Below, piece after piece: positions 27,768 to 37,664 of a stretch of 64,000 nucleotides of DNA; position 1 is the first letter of the stretch, and each line of letters opens with the position of its first letter. Location of the stretch: the NCBI RefSeq assembly GCF_016735515.1, contig NZ_JAERQZ010000001.1:1798001-1862000 (forward strand). Direction: 5' to 3'. The notes below the pieces were generated by a model. That model had not been told where the DNA came from and did no database searches. It was given only the letters and a program-made list of their open reading frames with translations. Both the position numbers and the translations under genes were made by a program. The DNA is from Piscinibacter sp. HJYY11 (GTDB taxonomy: Bacteria > Pseudomonadota > Gammaproteobacteria > Burkholderiales > Burkholderiaceae_C).

Positions 27768-29336
27768 ATGAACTTGAGCAAGATGACGATCACAGCCAGA
27801 TTGATGGCCGCATTCGGGATCCTCGTGGCGATCATGTTGCTGGTCTCGGGCATCGCGCTGCACGCCCTGAGCCGCGCAAACGACAACTTCGGTGCCTATG
27901 TGGGCGACACCGGTGCCCGCATCTCGGTGGCCGCGTCGGTGCGCCGCGCGATGTTCGAGCGCACCATCGCCTCGCGCAACCTGGTGCTGTCGTCCAGCCC
28001 CGCCATCCACGAGGCCGAGAAGAAGGCCGTGGCCGCCGCGCACGAGAACGTGGGCAAGCGCATCGCCAAGCTCAAGGCGATGGTGGCCGACCCGGATGTC
28101 CATGAAGACGAGCGCAAGCAGGTCGCGCAGATCGAGGCCATCGAGGCGCGCTACGCCAAGGTCTCCGAGCAGATCGTGCAGCTCGCGCTCGACAACAAGC
28201 GCGAAGAATCCATCGCGATGATGAACAACGACTGCCGCCCGCTGCTGGCCGAGCTGTCGAAGACCATCGGCGCCTACAGCGACCACCTGCGCAAGCTCGG
28301 CGAAGGCGAAGTCGAGGTCATGAAGAGCAACTACGCCTCCAACCGCAACCTGCTGCTGGTGGCCTGCGGCATCGCCGTGGCCCTGGCCGTGGCGATGGCG
28401 CTCATGATCACCCGCAACCTGCGCCGTGCGCTGGGAGCCGAGCCCTCGGAGCTGGGCGAAGTGGCCCGCCGCGTGGCCGTGGGCGACCTGGCCCACACCG
28501 CGCACGCCGCACCGGTGGGCAGCGTGATGGCCTCGCTCGGCGAGATGCAGGCCAACCTCGCCAAGGTGGTGAGCCAGGTGCGCAACGCCTCCGACTCCAT
28601 CGCCACCGGCTCGGCGCAGATCGCAACAGGCAACGCCGACCTGTCGCAGCGCACGGAAGCGCAGGCGTCCAACCTGCAGCAGACCGCGGCCTCGATGGAA
28701 GAGATGAACGCCACGGTCAAGAACAACGCCGACACCGCACGCCAGGCCAACCAGCTGGCCAGCTCCGCCAGCACGGCCGCCGAGCGCGGCGGCGAGGTGG
28801 TGGGCCAGGTGGTCTCGACCATGCACGAGATCTCCAACAGCTCCAAGAAGATCGCCGACATCATCGGCGTGATCGACGGCATCGCCTTCCAGACCAACAT
28901 CCTGGCGCTCAATGCCGCGGTGGAAGCCGCGCGAGCCGGCGAACAGGGCCGCGGCTTCGCGGTGGTGGCCGGTGAGGTGCGCTCACTGGCCCAGCGCAGC
29001 GCCGAAGCGGCGCGCGAGATCAAGTCGCTGATCGGCGCCAGCGTGGAGCGCGTGGAAGCCGGTTCCCGCCTGGTGGGCGAGGCCGGCTCGACGATGAACG
29101 ACATCGTGAGCCAGGTGAAGCGCGTGTCCGACCTGATCGGCGAGATCAGCTCGGCGACGACCGAACAGACCAGCGGCATCGGCCAGGTGAGCGATGCCGT
29201 CACCCAACTCGACCAGATGACGCAGCAGAACGCGGCGCTGGTGGAAGAAAGCGCTGCCGCGGCCGAAAGCCTCAGGCAGCAGGCCGGCAGCCTGAGCCAG
29301 GTGGTGGCCACCTTCAGGCTCGGCGCCACCGGCTGA
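27768..29336 (+). CDS. Methyl-accepting chemotaxis protein 3
   Basis: A 522-residue receptor with membrane segments at about 13-33 and 194-214. The periplasmic helical domain is of the four-helix-bundle type and contains one cysteine (NNDCRPLL). HAMP carries an unusual [10 protein letters not shown] start; the signalling hairpin is canonical, with [19 protein letters not shown]. There is no tether. AGGAAGG precedes the ATG. Confidence 0.95.
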   Translation: MNLSKMTITARLMAAFGILVAIMLLVSGIALHALSRANDNFGAYVGDTGARISVAASVRRAMFERTIASRNLVLSSSPAIHEAEKKAVAAAHENVGKRIAKLKAMVADPDVHEDERKQVAQIEAIEARYAKVSEQIVQLALDNKREESIAMMNNDCRPLLAELSKTIGAYSDHLRKLGEGEVEVMKSNYASNRNLLLVACGIAVALAVAMALMITRNLRRALGAEPSELGEVARRVAVGDLAHTAHAAPVGSVMASLGEMQANLAKVVSQVRNASDSIATGSAQIATGNADLSQRTEAQASNLQQTAASMEEMNATVKNNADTARQANQLASSASTAAERGGEVVGQVVSTMHEISNSSKKIADIIGVIDGIAFQTNILALNAAVEAARAGEQGRGFAVVAGEVRSLAQRSAEAAREIKSLIGASVERVEAGSRLVGEAGSTMNDIVSQVKRVSDLIGEISSATTEQTSGIGQVSDAVTQLDQMTQQNAALVEESAAAAESLRQQAGSLSQVVATFRLGATG

Positions 29337-29377
29337 TTCGCCAACCCGCCCCGCCCGCTGGAAGGAGCACGGCCGCC

Positions 29378-31210
29378 ATGAATTTCAAGAACCTCGGCAT
29401 CCGTACCAAACTGATGGGCGGCTTCGCGCTTGTCCTCGTCATCGCCCTCGTGCAGAGCCTGCTCTCGATGGAGCAGCTGCGCCAGGTCGACACGACCGCC
29501 AACGAACTGGCCCGCCACTGGCTGCCGGGCGTGAAGGGGGCAGACGCCCTCAAGGACGACCTGGCCCAGATGCGGGTGCAGCGCATGCAGCTCACCATGC
29601 TCGAGGAATCGAGCCGGGTGGCCGCCGTCGAGGCCAAGCTCGCCGAGCTCGAGAAGCAGCTGGCGACGCACCTGGCCGAGTACAGCAAGCTCATCGGCTC
29701 TCCGGAGGAGAAGGCGCTCTTCGACGCGGCTGAAGCCGAGCTCAAGATCTACGTCGGCATGAACGCGGCCATGGTCACCCGCATGCGTGACCTGCGGGCG
29801 GTGGAGGCCAAGGTGATCCTGAATGGCGAGGGCGCGAGAAGCTTCGGCGCGGCCAACGCCACGCTCACCAAGCTGGTCGAGCTGAACGCCCAGGGCAGCG
29901 ACGCCGCCGCGAAGGCCGCAGAGGCGGCCTATGCCCGGGCCCGCATCATCGTGCTCGCAGCCCTGTGCGCCATGGTCGTGCTGGGGCTTGGCGTCGGCTG
30001 GCTGGTCTCGCGCGACATCGTCACCGCCACCTCGCAAGCCGTGACCGGCGCCGACCGCATCGCCGCAGGAGACCTGAGCCGCACCATCGCCACCGAACGC
30101 GGCGACGAGATCGGCCAGCTGTTCAAGGCGCTGTCGAAGATGCAGGCCAACCTGCGCCAGATCGTGACGGGCGTGCGCCAGAACGCCGAAGGCGTGGCCG
30201 CGGCCAGCGCCGAGATCTCGGCGGGCAACCACGACCTCTCGGGCCGCACCGAGCAACAGGCCAGCGCGCTCGAAGAGACCGCCGCCTCGATGGAGGAGCT
30301 GGGCAGCACGGTCAGGCAGAACGCCGACAACGCGCGCCAGGCCAACCAGCTCGCGATGAGCGCCTCGACGGTCGCCGTCTCCGGCGGCGAAGTGGTCGAC
30401 CGCGTGGTCGAGACGATGAAGGGCATCAACGAGTCCTCGCGCCGCATCGCCGACATCATCGGCACCATCGACGGCATCGCCTTCCAGACCAACATCCTCG
30501 CGCTGAACGCCGCGGTGGAAGCGGCGCGCGCGGGCGAACAGGGCCGCGGCTTCGCGGTCGTCGCCAGCGAAGTGCGCAGCCTCGCGCAGCGATCGGCCGA
30601 AGCGGCCAAGGAAATCAAGAGCCTCATCTCCACCAGCGTCGAGCGCGTGGAGCAGGGCTCGAGCCTCGTCGACCAGGCCGGCACCACGATGCAGGAGGTG
30701 GTGGCCTCGATCAAGCGCGTGACCGACATCATGGGCGAGATCAGCGCGGCCAGCACCGAACAGTCGGCCGGCGTCGCGCAGGTCGGCGAAGCGATCACGC
30801 AGATGGACCAGGCGACGCAGCAGAACGCCGCCCTGGTGGAGCAGAGCGCCGCCGCCGCCGAGAGCCTCAAGGGCCGGGCCAAGAAGCTCGTCGACGAAGT
30901 GGCGGTCTTCAAGCTCGACGCAGACGCCCCCGCGGCCCGCAGCGCAGCGCCCGCAGCGCTGGTGCCGGTGGTGCACAAGCCGGTGGCGAGCACCGCGATG
31001 GCGATGCCCAAGCCGGCCGACGCCAAGGCCGCGCCGAAGGTCGACGCCAAGTCGATCGACGCGAAGCCTGCCGCCCCGGTGGCCGCCCCAATGGCCGCTA
31101 CACCGAGCCCGCGCCCGGCACCGGCGCCCGTGGCGCTCGCACCGGCCGCCCCGGCGCCGGTGGCCGCCACCGCCAAGGCCGCGGCCGACGACGACTGGGA
31201 AACCTTCTGA
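29378..31210 (+). CDS. Methyl-accepting chemotaxis protein 4, with DWETF tether
   Basis: A 610-residue receptor with membrane segments at about 12-30 and 189-210, a helical periplasmic domain and HAMP. The signalling hairpin is followed by a roughly 90-residue Ala/Pro/Lys-rich linker and a final DDDWETF. In E. coli the same pentapeptide ending (NWETF) binds the methyltransferase CheR and the methylesterase CheB. A 15-bp perfect inverted repeat lies just downstream. Confidence 0.96.
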   Translation: MNFKNLGIRTKLMGGFALVLVIALVQSLLSMEQLRQVDTTANELARHWLPGVKGADALKDDLAQMRVQRMQLTMLEESSRVAAVEAKLAELEKQLATHLAEYSKLIGSPEEKALFDAAEAELKIYVGMNAAMVTRMRDLRAVEAKVILNGEGARSFGAANATLTKLVELNAQGSDAAAKAAEAAYARARIIVLAALCAMVVLGLGVGWLVSRDIVTATSQAVTGADRIAAGDLSRTIATERGDEIGQLFKALSKMQANLRQIVTGVRQNAEGVAAASAEISAGNHDLSGRTEQQASALEETAASMEELGSTVRQNADNARQANQLAMSASTVAVSGGEVVDRVVETMKGINESSRRIADIIGTIDGIAFQTNILALNAAVEAARAGEQGRGFAVVASEVRSLAQRSAEAAKEIKSLISTSVERVEQGSSLVDQAGTTMQEVVASIKRVTDIMGEISAASTEQSAGVAQVGEAITQMDQATQQNAALVEQSAAAAESLKGRAKKLVDEVAVFKLDADAPAARSAAPAALVPVVHKPVASTAMAMPKPADAKAAPKVDAKSIDAKPAAPVAAPMAATPSPRPAPAPVALAPAAPAPVAATAKAAADDDWETF

Positions 31211-31230
31211 GGCTCCTGCGCCCTCCCCCA

Positions 31231-31265
31231 CACCACGGCCCGTGACGACCTCACGGGCCGTGGTG
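31231..31265 (+). terminator. Strong hairpin after receptor 4
   Basis: A perfect 15-bp stem CACCACGGCCCGTGA / TCACGGGCCGTGGTG around loop CGACC. No U-tract follows (CTTCCAGG), so it may stop transcription partly or protect an mRNA 3' end. Confidence 0.5.
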
Positions 31266-31343
31266 CTTCCAGGGCGGTTGAAAAGCGCCGTCAGGGGCCA
31301 GCTTTTGCACGAATTGAACGCCTGGGGCGACCCACAGAATGCC

Positions 31344-31370
31344 TACAAGCCGCTGCGTGCCTGCCGATAT
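31344..31370 (+). promoter_or_regulatory. Candidate sigma-28 promoter of the Cache protein gene
   Basis: TACA, 15 bases, then GCCGATAT, one base from the consensus -10. It lies 54 bp before the Cache-domain protein ATG and after the receptor-4 hairpin. The -35 match is only fair. Confidence 0.4.
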
Positions 31371-31423
31371 CTCCCGTGAACCTCGGCATTCCCGCCCCTT
31401 CATGCGTCTCTAGGAGCACCCTC

Positions 31424-31882
31424 ATGCGCGCACACCTCACCGCCCTCCTCGCCGTGTCCAGCCTGGCCTTGGCCCCCCTCGCCATCGCCAAGGAAGGCAA
31501 TGCCACCGCCGCCGAAGCGACCGCGATGGTCAAGAAGGGCGTCGCCTTCATCAAGGCCAACGGCAAGGACAAGGGCTTTGCCGAAATCACCAACAAGGCC
31601 GGCCAGTTCAACGACCGCGACCTCTACCTCGTGGTCTACGGCCTCGACGGCGTGGTGCATGCGCACGGCGCCAACGAGAAGATGGTCGGCAAGAACCTGA
31701 TCGAGCTGAAGGACGTGGACGGCAAGGCCTTCGTCAAGGAGCGCGTGGAGCTGGCCCAGAGCAAGGGCACCTTCTGGCAGGACTACAAGTTCACCAACCC
31801 GGTCACCAAGAAGATCGAGCCCAAGAGCATGTACTGCGAGAAGCTGAATGACGCCGTGGTCTGCGGCGGCATCTACAAGTAA
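31424..31882 (+). CDS. Secreted single-Cache-domain protein
   Basis: A 152-residue protein with a signal peptide (MRAHLTALLAVSSLALAPL, cleavage near residue 22). The rest is a free-standing Cache-type sensor domain: AAEATAMVKKGVAFI helix, DLYLVVYGLDGVVHAHG core, then FWQDYKFTNPVTKKIEPK, all typical of small single-Cache ligand-binding domains. It has no membrane anchor or output domain. It lies between receptors 4 and 5, so it may present ligand to a receptor or act on its own; the role is inference. Two cysteines (MYCEKL, VVCGG) may pair. AGGAG precedes ATG 31424. Confidence 0.85.
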   Translation: MRAHLTALLAVSSLALAPLAIAKEGNATAAEATAMVKKGVAFIKANGKDKGFAEITNKAGQFNDRDLYLVVYGLDGVVHAHGANEKMVGKNLIELKDVDGKAFVKERVELAQSKGTFWQDYKFTNPVTKKIEPKSMYCEKLNDAVVCGGIYK

Positions 31883-31936
31883 ATCGACAACCGGGCCGGG
31901 CCTTTCACCCGGCTCCCTTTCTCCCTTGGTGGGCCC

Positions 31937-33472
31937 ATGAATCTCGGTAAGAAGCTGCTCGCAGCGCCGTTGTTGACCGTCGCCGTGGTGTTGTCGGTCG
32001 GAGCACTGAGCACCGTCCTGCAAAGCCGCGCGGCGGCCGACAGCCAGGCGTCGTTCAAGGGCGACATGGAAAGCTTCCGCACCGTGACGAGCGTGCAGGA
32101 CCAGCTGGCCCAGTCGCACGCGAGCGTCTACAAGACCGTGGCGCTGATGAGCTCCCTCGACGACGCGAAGGTCAAGGCCTTCCGCTCGGGGCTTGCCAAC
32201 CAGCTCGGCGGCATGAAGCGCACGCTGTCGGCCATGACCGATGCCGACGGCGGAGCCACGCTGAAGGACGACGTGGCCGCCCTCTCGGCGCAGATCGACA
32301 AGTACGGCAAGCTCGCCGACTCGGCCATCGACCTCGCGACCGTCGACCCCAACACCGGCATCGCCGCGATGCAGAACGCCGACATGGCCTTCGCCGCGAT
32401 GGCCAAGGCCGTGGGCGCGCTGGTGGCGAAGATGGAAGCCGCCAGCAGCGCCCACATGGACGCCGCCGCCGCCCGTGCCACGCGCATCAGCGTGCTGCTC
32501 GGACTGCTGGCGTCGCTGGCGTGCCTGGGCACCGTGGGCGCCGCGTGGTGGATGCAGCGCCGCGTGGTGCGCGACCTGCGCCGCGCCGTCGGCGTGGCCG
32601 CCGAAGTCGCCAACGGCAACCTGCAGGCCGAAGCCGCCAGCACCCGCCGCGACGAAGTGGGCGACCTCATGCGCTCGCTGGGCGCGATGACGGCCCAGCT
32701 CAGCCGCTCGCTGCACACCGTGATGCAGTCCTCAGGCGCCATCCAGTCGGCCAGTGCCGAGATCGCCTCGGGCAACCTCGACCTCTCGCACCGCACCGAG
32801 CAGACCGCCGGCAACCTGCAGCAGGCGGCCAGCTCGATGGAGCAGCTCAGCGGCACCGTGAAGCAAAGCGCCGACTCCGCGCGCCAGGCGAACCAGCTGG
32901 CAGCGTCTGCCGCCGAGGTGGCGTCGCGCGGCGGCAGCGTGGTCTCGCAGGTCGTCTCGACCATGGACGAGATCAATGCGTCGTCGAAGAAGATCAGCGA
33001 CATCATCGGCGTGATCGATGGCATCGCCTTCCAGACCAACATCCTCGCGCTGAACGCCGCGGTGGAAGCGGCGCGCGCCGGCGAACAAGGCCGCGGCTTC
33101 GCGGTCGTCGCCAGCGAAGTGCGCAGCCTTGCGCAGCGCTCCGCCGAAGCGGCCAAGGAAATCAAGAGCCTGATCGGCGCGAGCGTCGAGAAGGTCGAAG
33201 CCGGTTCCCGCCTGGTGGCCGACGCTGGCGCCACCATGACCGAGATCGTCAGCTCGGTGCAGCGGGTGAGCGACATCATCGGCGAGATCACCACCGCCAC
33301 CAGTGAACAAAGCGACGGCATCGGCCAGGTCACCCGTGCCGTCACCCAACTGGACCAGATGACGCAAGCGAACGCCTCGCTGGTGGAGCAATCGGCCGCT
33401 GCGGCCGAGAGCCTCAAGCAGCAGGCGCAACAGCTCGCGTCGGTGGTCTCGACGTTTCAACTTCATCGCTAA
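31937..33472 (+). CDS. Methyl-accepting chemotaxis protein 5
   Basis: A 511-residue receptor with membrane segments at about 7-27 and 178-199 and a helical periplasmic domain. HAMP and a canonical signalling hairpin follow. The segment after the hairpin reads QANASLVEQ where the others have QQNAALVE, a small local difference. There is no tether (ends STFQLHR). It starts 54 bp after the Cache protein gene. Confidence 0.95.
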   Translation: MNLGKKLLAAPLLTVAVVLSVGALSTVLQSRAAADSQASFKGDMESFRTVTSVQDQLAQSHASVYKTVALMSSLDDAKVKAFRSGLANQLGGMKRTLSAMTDADGGATLKDDVAALSAQIDKYGKLADSAIDLATVDPNTGIAAMQNADMAFAAMAKAVGALVAKMEAASSAHMDAAAARATRISVLLGLLASLACLGTVGAAWWMQRRVVRDLRRAVGVAAEVANGNLQAEAASTRRDEVGDLMRSLGAMTAQLSRSLHTVMQSSGAIQSASAEIASGNLDLSHRTEQTAGNLQQAASSMEQLSGTVKQSADSARQANQLAASAAEVASRGGSVVSQVVSTMDEINASSKKISDIIGVIDGIAFQTNILALNAAVEAARAGEQGRGFAVVASEVRSLAQRSAEAAKEIKSLIGASVEKVEAGSRLVADAGATMTEIVSSVQRVSDIIGEITTATSEQSDGIGQVTRAVTQLDQMTQANASLVEQSAAAAESLKQQAQQLASVVSTFQLHR

Positions 33473-33486
33473 CCCGGAGCCTCACC

Positions 33487-35319
33487 GTGCTCGCACATTT
33501 CAGTTTCAAACGCAAGATCGGCCTTCTCGTTGGCGTGGCCGTGCTCGGCATCGCGGCGCTCGCCGCCCTGTCGATGACCATGCTGCGCCACCACGTCCAG
33601 GAGGGCCGGCGCGCGCAGCTCGTCTCGGCGGTGCAGACCGCCTACCAGATCGCGGCGTCGTACCAGGCGCTGGCCGCGAGCGGCAAGATGCCGGTCGAAG
33701 AGGCGCAGAAGGCCGCCAAGGAGGCGCTGCGCCTCGCCCGCTATGGCGGTGCTGACGGCAAGGCCGACTACTTCTACCTCTGGGCGCTCGACGGCACCGG
33801 CGTCATGCACCCCATCAAGCCCGAGTGGGCCGGCCAGCCGATGCTCGGCAAGGTGAAAGACGGCGCCGGCAACGACGTCGTCAAGGCGCTGATCGATGGC
33901 GTGAACGCCAGCAAGACCGGCATCGCCTTCGTGCCCACGATGTTCCCGCGCCCGGGCCAGACCGAGCCGGTCGAGAAGCTCCAATACGTGATCAAGATCG
34001 ACGGCTGGAACTGGCTCGTCGGCTCCGGCCTCTACATGGAAGATGCCAACGTGGTGGTGCGCTCGGTGCTGCTGGCCAACGTGGCCTTCAGCCTCGTGCT
34101 GCTGCTGATCATCGGCGGCGTGGGCTACGCCGTGGCACGCAGCGTGCTGCGCACCATCGGCGGCGAGCCTGAAGAGGCGCTGGCCGCGATGGCCGAGGTG
34201 GCCCAGGGCAACCTCCAGGTGCAGGTCAAGGCGGCCGTGCCGGGCAGCGTGATGGACGGCCTGCAACGCATGGTGCAGTCGCTGCGCCAGACGGTGACGC
34301 AGGTCCGCCAGTCGACCGACAGCATCTCCACCGCCAGCACCGAGATCGCCTCCGGCAACCAGGACCTGAGCGCCCGCACCGAGCAGACGGCGAGCAACCT
34401 GCAGCAGGCCGCGAGCTCCATGGAGCAGCTCAACGGCACCGTCAAGCAGAGCGCCGATTCGGCGCAGCAGGCCAACCAGCTGGCAGCCTCGGCCGCCGAG
34501 GTGGCGCGCCGCGGCGGCAGCGTGGTCGCGCAGGTCGTGACCACGATGGAAGAGATCAATGCGAGCTCGAAGAAGATCAGCGACATCATCGGCGTGATCG
34601 ACGGCATCGCCTTCCAGACCAACATCCTCGCGCTGAACGCCGCGGTGGAAGCCGCCCGTGCCGGCGAACAGGGCCGCGGCTTCGCGGTGGTCGCGAGCGA
34701 GGTGCGCAGCCTCGCCGGCCGCTCCGCCGAGGCGGCCAAGGAAATCAAGAGCCTCATCGGCGCGAGCGTCGAGAAGGTCGAGACCGGCACGCGCCTGGTG
34801 GCCGATGCCGGCACGACCATGGGCGAGATCGTGGGCTCGGTGCAGCGGGTGAGCGACATCATCGGCGAGATCAGCGCCGCCTCCAGCGAGCAGAGCGATG
34901 GCATCGGCCAGGTCAACGTCGCCGTGACGCAGCTCGACCAGATGACGCAGCAGAACGCCGCGCTGGTGGAAGAAAGCGCCGCCGCCGCCGAGGCCCTGAA
35001 GGAACAGGCGCAACGCCTGGCGCAAGTGGTGAGCAACTTCAAGCTCGACGGCCCTGCGGTCGCCGCCGCCACGCCGGCCGTGGTGAAGCCGGTTGCATCG
35101 GCCAAGCCTGCACCGGCCGCGAAGCCGGCGCCGGCCCCCTCTGCGCCGATCGCCGCGCCCGCGCCGGTCGCCAAGGCCAGCCCGCCCAAGCCGGTGGCGA
35201 CGCCCCGCCCGGCGCCCGCGCCCGTGGCGGCTTCGGCGCCCGTGGCGACGCCGGCCCCGGCCCCGATGGCGGCCGCCGCGGCCAGCGCCGCCAGCCACGA
35301 CGACTGGGAAACCTTCTGA
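33487..35319 (+). CDS. Methyl-accepting chemotaxis protein 6 (single Cache, DWETF tether)
   Basis: A 610-residue receptor with a GTG start (CGGAG upstream). Membrane segments lie at about 11-31 and 192-216. The periplasmic part is a single-Cache domain ([15 protein letters not shown] at 95-109; [14 protein letters not shown] at 175-188), unlike the helical domains of the other receptors. The signalling hairpin is followed by an 85-residue Ala/Pro linker and the tether SHDDWETF. Single-Cache domains of this type often bind small organic acids; the actual ligand is unknown. Confidence 0.96.
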   Translation: MLAHFSFKRKIGLLVGVAVLGIAALAALSMTMLRHHVQEGRRAQLVSAVQTAYQIAASYQALAASGKMPVEEAQKAAKEALRLARYGGADGKADYFYLWALDGTGVMHPIKPEWAGQPMLGKVKDGAGNDVVKALIDGVNASKTGIAFVPTMFPRPGQTEPVEKLQYVIKIDGWNWLVGSGLYMEDANVVVRSVLLANVAFSLVLLLIIGGVGYAVARSVLRTIGGEPEEALAAMAEVAQGNLQVQVKAAVPGSVMDGLQRMVQSLRQTVTQVRQSTDSISTASTEIASGNQDLSARTEQTASNLQQAASSMEQLNGTVKQSADSAQQANQLAASAAEVARRGGSVVAQVVTTMEEINASSKKISDIIGVIDGIAFQTNILALNAAVEAARAGEQGRGFAVVASEVRSLAGRSAEAAKEIKSLIGASVEKVETGTRLVADAGTTMGEIVGSVQRVSDIIGEISAASSEQSDGIGQVNVAVTQLDQMTQQNAALVEESAAAAEALKEQAQRLAQVVSNFKLDGPAVAAATPAVVKPVASAKPAPAAKPAPAPSAPIAAPAPVAKASPPKPVATPRPAPAPVAASAPVATPAPAPMAAAAASAASHDDWETF

Positions 35320-35368
35320 TCCGCGGACGCGCCCCGAAAAGGCGGGCGCATTCCACACACATCGAACC

Positions 35369-35395
35369 TTCAGTTTCAGCCCGGCAAGCCGATAG
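35369..35395 (+). promoter_or_regulatory. Sigma-28 promoter of cheW
   Basis: TTCAGTTT, 11 bases, GCCGATAG, seven of eight -10 bases matching. It lies 49 bp before the cheW ATG, after the end of receptor 6. Confidence 0.65.
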
Positions 35396-35443
35396 TTACA
35401 GCAGAACAGCCTGAACCCGGCTTCCATCTCGAGAGGACACACC

Positions 35444-35962
35444 ATGGACATGATTCACGAAGCAGCCCACGTCGCCCGCCACGAAGCGGCACGCGCCGCC
35501 CTGGCGGCACAGTCGGGCAGCGAGTACCTGACCTTCCGCCTCGGCGCCGAGGAATACGGCATCGACATCCTGAAGGTGCAGGAGATCCGCTCCTATGAAG
35601 TGCCCACTCGCATCGCGAACGCTCCGCAGTTCGTGAAAGGCGTGGTCAACCTGCGCGGCGTGATCGTGCCGATCGTCGACCTGCGCCTGAAGCTCGGTTG
35701 CGACACCGCCGAGTACAACAGCTTCACCGTCGTGATCGTGCTGAACGTCAAGGGCCGCGTGGTCGGCGCCGTCGTCGACTCGGTCTCCGACGTGCTCGAA
35801 CTCTCCGCCGAGTCGATCAAACCGGCCCCCGAGATGGCCTCGGCCGTCGACACCAGCTTCATCACCGGCATCAGCAGCGTCAACGACCGCATGCTGATCA
35901 TGATGGACATCGAATCCCTGATGGCCAGCCCCGACATGGGCCTGATGGACGAATCGCACTGA
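35444..35962 (+). CDS. cheW: Chemotaxis coupling protein CheW
   Basis: CheW links receptors to CheA. The 172-residue product is one CheW domain (about 26-165) with [16 protein letters not shown] and [18 protein letters not shown], preceded by a short Ala/His-rich helix. GAGAGGA stands before the ATG. It has its own sigma-28-type promoter and is followed by a hairpin before the last receptor gene. Confidence 0.97.
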   Translation: MDMIHEAAHVARHEAARAALAAQSGSEYLTFRLGAEEYGIDILKVQEIRSYEVPTRIANAPQFVKGVVNLRGVIVPIVDLRLKLGCDTAEYNSFTVVIVLNVKGRVVGAVVDSVSDVLELSAESIKPAPEMASAVDTSFITGISSVNDRMLIMMDIESLMASPDMGLMDESH

Positions 35963-35987
35963 GGCGCACCCGCCCCAGCTGTGCCAC

Positions 35988-36020
35988 GGGCGGTGACGAC
36001 CTCACCGCCCGATTTCATTT
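35988..36020 (+). terminator. Hairpin between cheW and receptor 7
   Basis: A perfect 9-bp stem GGGCGGTGA/TCACCGCCC with loop CGACC, then GATTTCATTT. The loop and closing pairs are the same as in the hairpin at 31231-31265. The U-tract is interrupted, so termination may be partial. Confidence 0.55.
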
Positions 36021-36047
36021 CACGACCCGCTCTCTCATTCCCAGACC

Positions 36048-37598
36048 ATGAGCCTGAACAACATTTCCGTCACACGCAAGCTGTGGGGTGCCATCCTGCT
36101 GCTGCTCGCCGCCATGCTGACCATCGCCATGCTGGCAGCCTCCCAGGCCGCTTCGGTGCAGGCCGAATCGGCCCGTCAGATCGCCCAGGTGCACGACCTC
36201 GTCGAACGCTCGGCCGTGTGGAAGGGCTTGACCGACACCGCCGTCACGCGCGGCATGGCCAACGTCATCAGCAGCGACCCGGCTGTTGGCGAACTCTTCA
36301 AGGAAAACCTGGAAAACGACACCAAGAAGATCACCGCCATCCGCGTCGAGATCTCCAAGGTCGCGACCTCGGACGAAGACAAGGCGGCCATGAAGAACGT
36401 GGCCGAGAAAGGTGCCGTGCTGGTGGCCGCCAGCAAGAAGGCCACCGAGCTCGTGGCCGCTGGCGACCGCGCCGCGGTGACGGCGCACGTGAAGGGCGAG
36501 TACGCGCAGACGGCCGCCGCCTACCTCGGCGCAATCGACGCCTTCGTGGCCCTTCAGCGCCAGAAGGGCGAGCAGGCCTTGGCTGCCGGCGCGCAGGCGC
36601 GCCAACGCATCCTGCTGGCCGGCTTCGGCGGCGCAGTGCTCGTGATCGCACTCGGCATGCTCGTCGCCGCGACGCTCGTGCGCAGCATCCGCCAGCCGCT
36701 GGAAGAGTCGATCCGCGTCGCCGGCGCCATCGCCGAAGGCGACCTGACGCAGACCATCTCCACGACGCGCAAGGACGAGTTCGGCTCGCTGATGCGCGCC
36801 CTGCAGCACATGAACGAATCGCTGGGCCGCGTGGTCGGCAATGTGCGCTCGTCGACCGACAGCATCAGCACCGCCTCGGCCGAGATCGCAACAGGCAACA
36901 CCGACCTCTCGTCGCGCACCGAGCAGACCGCCAGCAACCTGCAGCAGGCCGCCAGCTCGATGGAGCAGCTGACCGGCACCGTGCGCCAGAGCGCCGATTC
37001 GGCCCGCCAGGCCAACCAGCTCGCCTCGTCGGCAGCCGAAGTGGCGCAGCGCGGCGGCAGCGTCGTCGCCCAGGTCGTGTCGACCATGGACGAGATCAAT
37101 GCGTCGTCGAAGAAGATCAGCGACATCATCGGCGTGATCGATGGCATCGCCTTCCAGACCAACATCCTCGCGCTAAACGCCGCGGTGGAAGCCGCGCGTG
37201 CCGGCGAGCAGGGCCGTGGCTTCGCGGTGGTGGCCGGTGAAGTGCGCTCGCTGGCCCAACGCAGCGCCGAAGCGGCCCGCGAGATCAAGGGCCTGATCGG
37301 CAGCTCGGTCGACAAGGTGGAGGCCGGTTCGCGCCTCGTCGCCGACGCGGGCGCCACGATGAACGAGATCGTGGGCTCGGTGCAGCGCGTGACCGACATC
37401 ATCGGCGAGATCACCGCCGCATCGACCGAGCAGAGCGATGGCATCGGCCAGATCAACAGCGCCGTGACGCAGCTCGACCAGATGACGCAGCAGAACGCCG
37501 CGCTGGTGGAAGAGTCGGCCGCCGCGGCCGAGTCGCTGCGCGAGCAGGCGCACCGCCTGGCCGAAGTGGTGGCGGTGTTCAAGGTGGCGCGCGTCTGA
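36048..37598 (+). CDS. Methyl-accepting chemotaxis protein 7
   Basis: A 516-residue receptor with membrane segments at about 12-32 and 188-210. The periplasmic helical domain has [20 protein letters not shown] and a Lys/Ala-rich middle. HAMP and the canonical signalling hairpin follow; there is no tether (ends VFKVARV). It closes the chemosensory locus and is followed by a bidirectional terminator. Confidence 0.95.
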   Translation: MSLNNISVTRKLWGAILLLLAAMLTIAMLAASQAASVQAESARQIAQVHDLVERSAVWKGLTDTAVTRGMANVISSDPAVGELFKENLENDTKKITAIRVEISKVATSDEDKAAMKNVAEKGAVLVAASKKATELVAAGDRAAVTAHVKGEYAQTAAAYLGAIDAFVALQRQKGEQALAAGAQARQRILLAGFGGAVLVIALGMLVAATLVRSIRQPLEESIRVAGAIAEGDLTQTISTTRKDEFGSLMRALQHMNESLGRVVGNVRSSTDSISTASAEIATGNTDLSSRTEQTASNLQQAASSMEQLTGTVRQSADSARQANQLASSAAEVAQRGGSVVAQVVSTMDEINASSKKISDIIGVIDGIAFQTNILALNAAVEAARAGEQGRGFAVVAGEVRSLAQRSAEAAREIKGLIGSSVDKVEAGSRLVADAGATMNEIVGSVQRVTDIIGEITAASTEQSDGIGQINSAVTQLDQMTQQNAALVEESAAAAESLREQAHRLAEVVAVFKVARV

Positions 37599-37623
37599 TC
37601 GACACACGCATGCCCTGAACGAC

Positions 37624-37647
37624 AAAAGCGGCCCACGGGCCGCTTTT
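37624..37647. terminator. Bidirectional rho-independent terminator
   Basis: An 11-bp perfect stem AAAAGCGGCCC/GGGCCGCTTTT with a 2-base loop. It serves receptor 7 on the plus strand and the convergent permease gene on the minus strand. Confidence 0.85.
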
Positions 37648-37664
37648 GCTTGGGTGAGGGAAAG

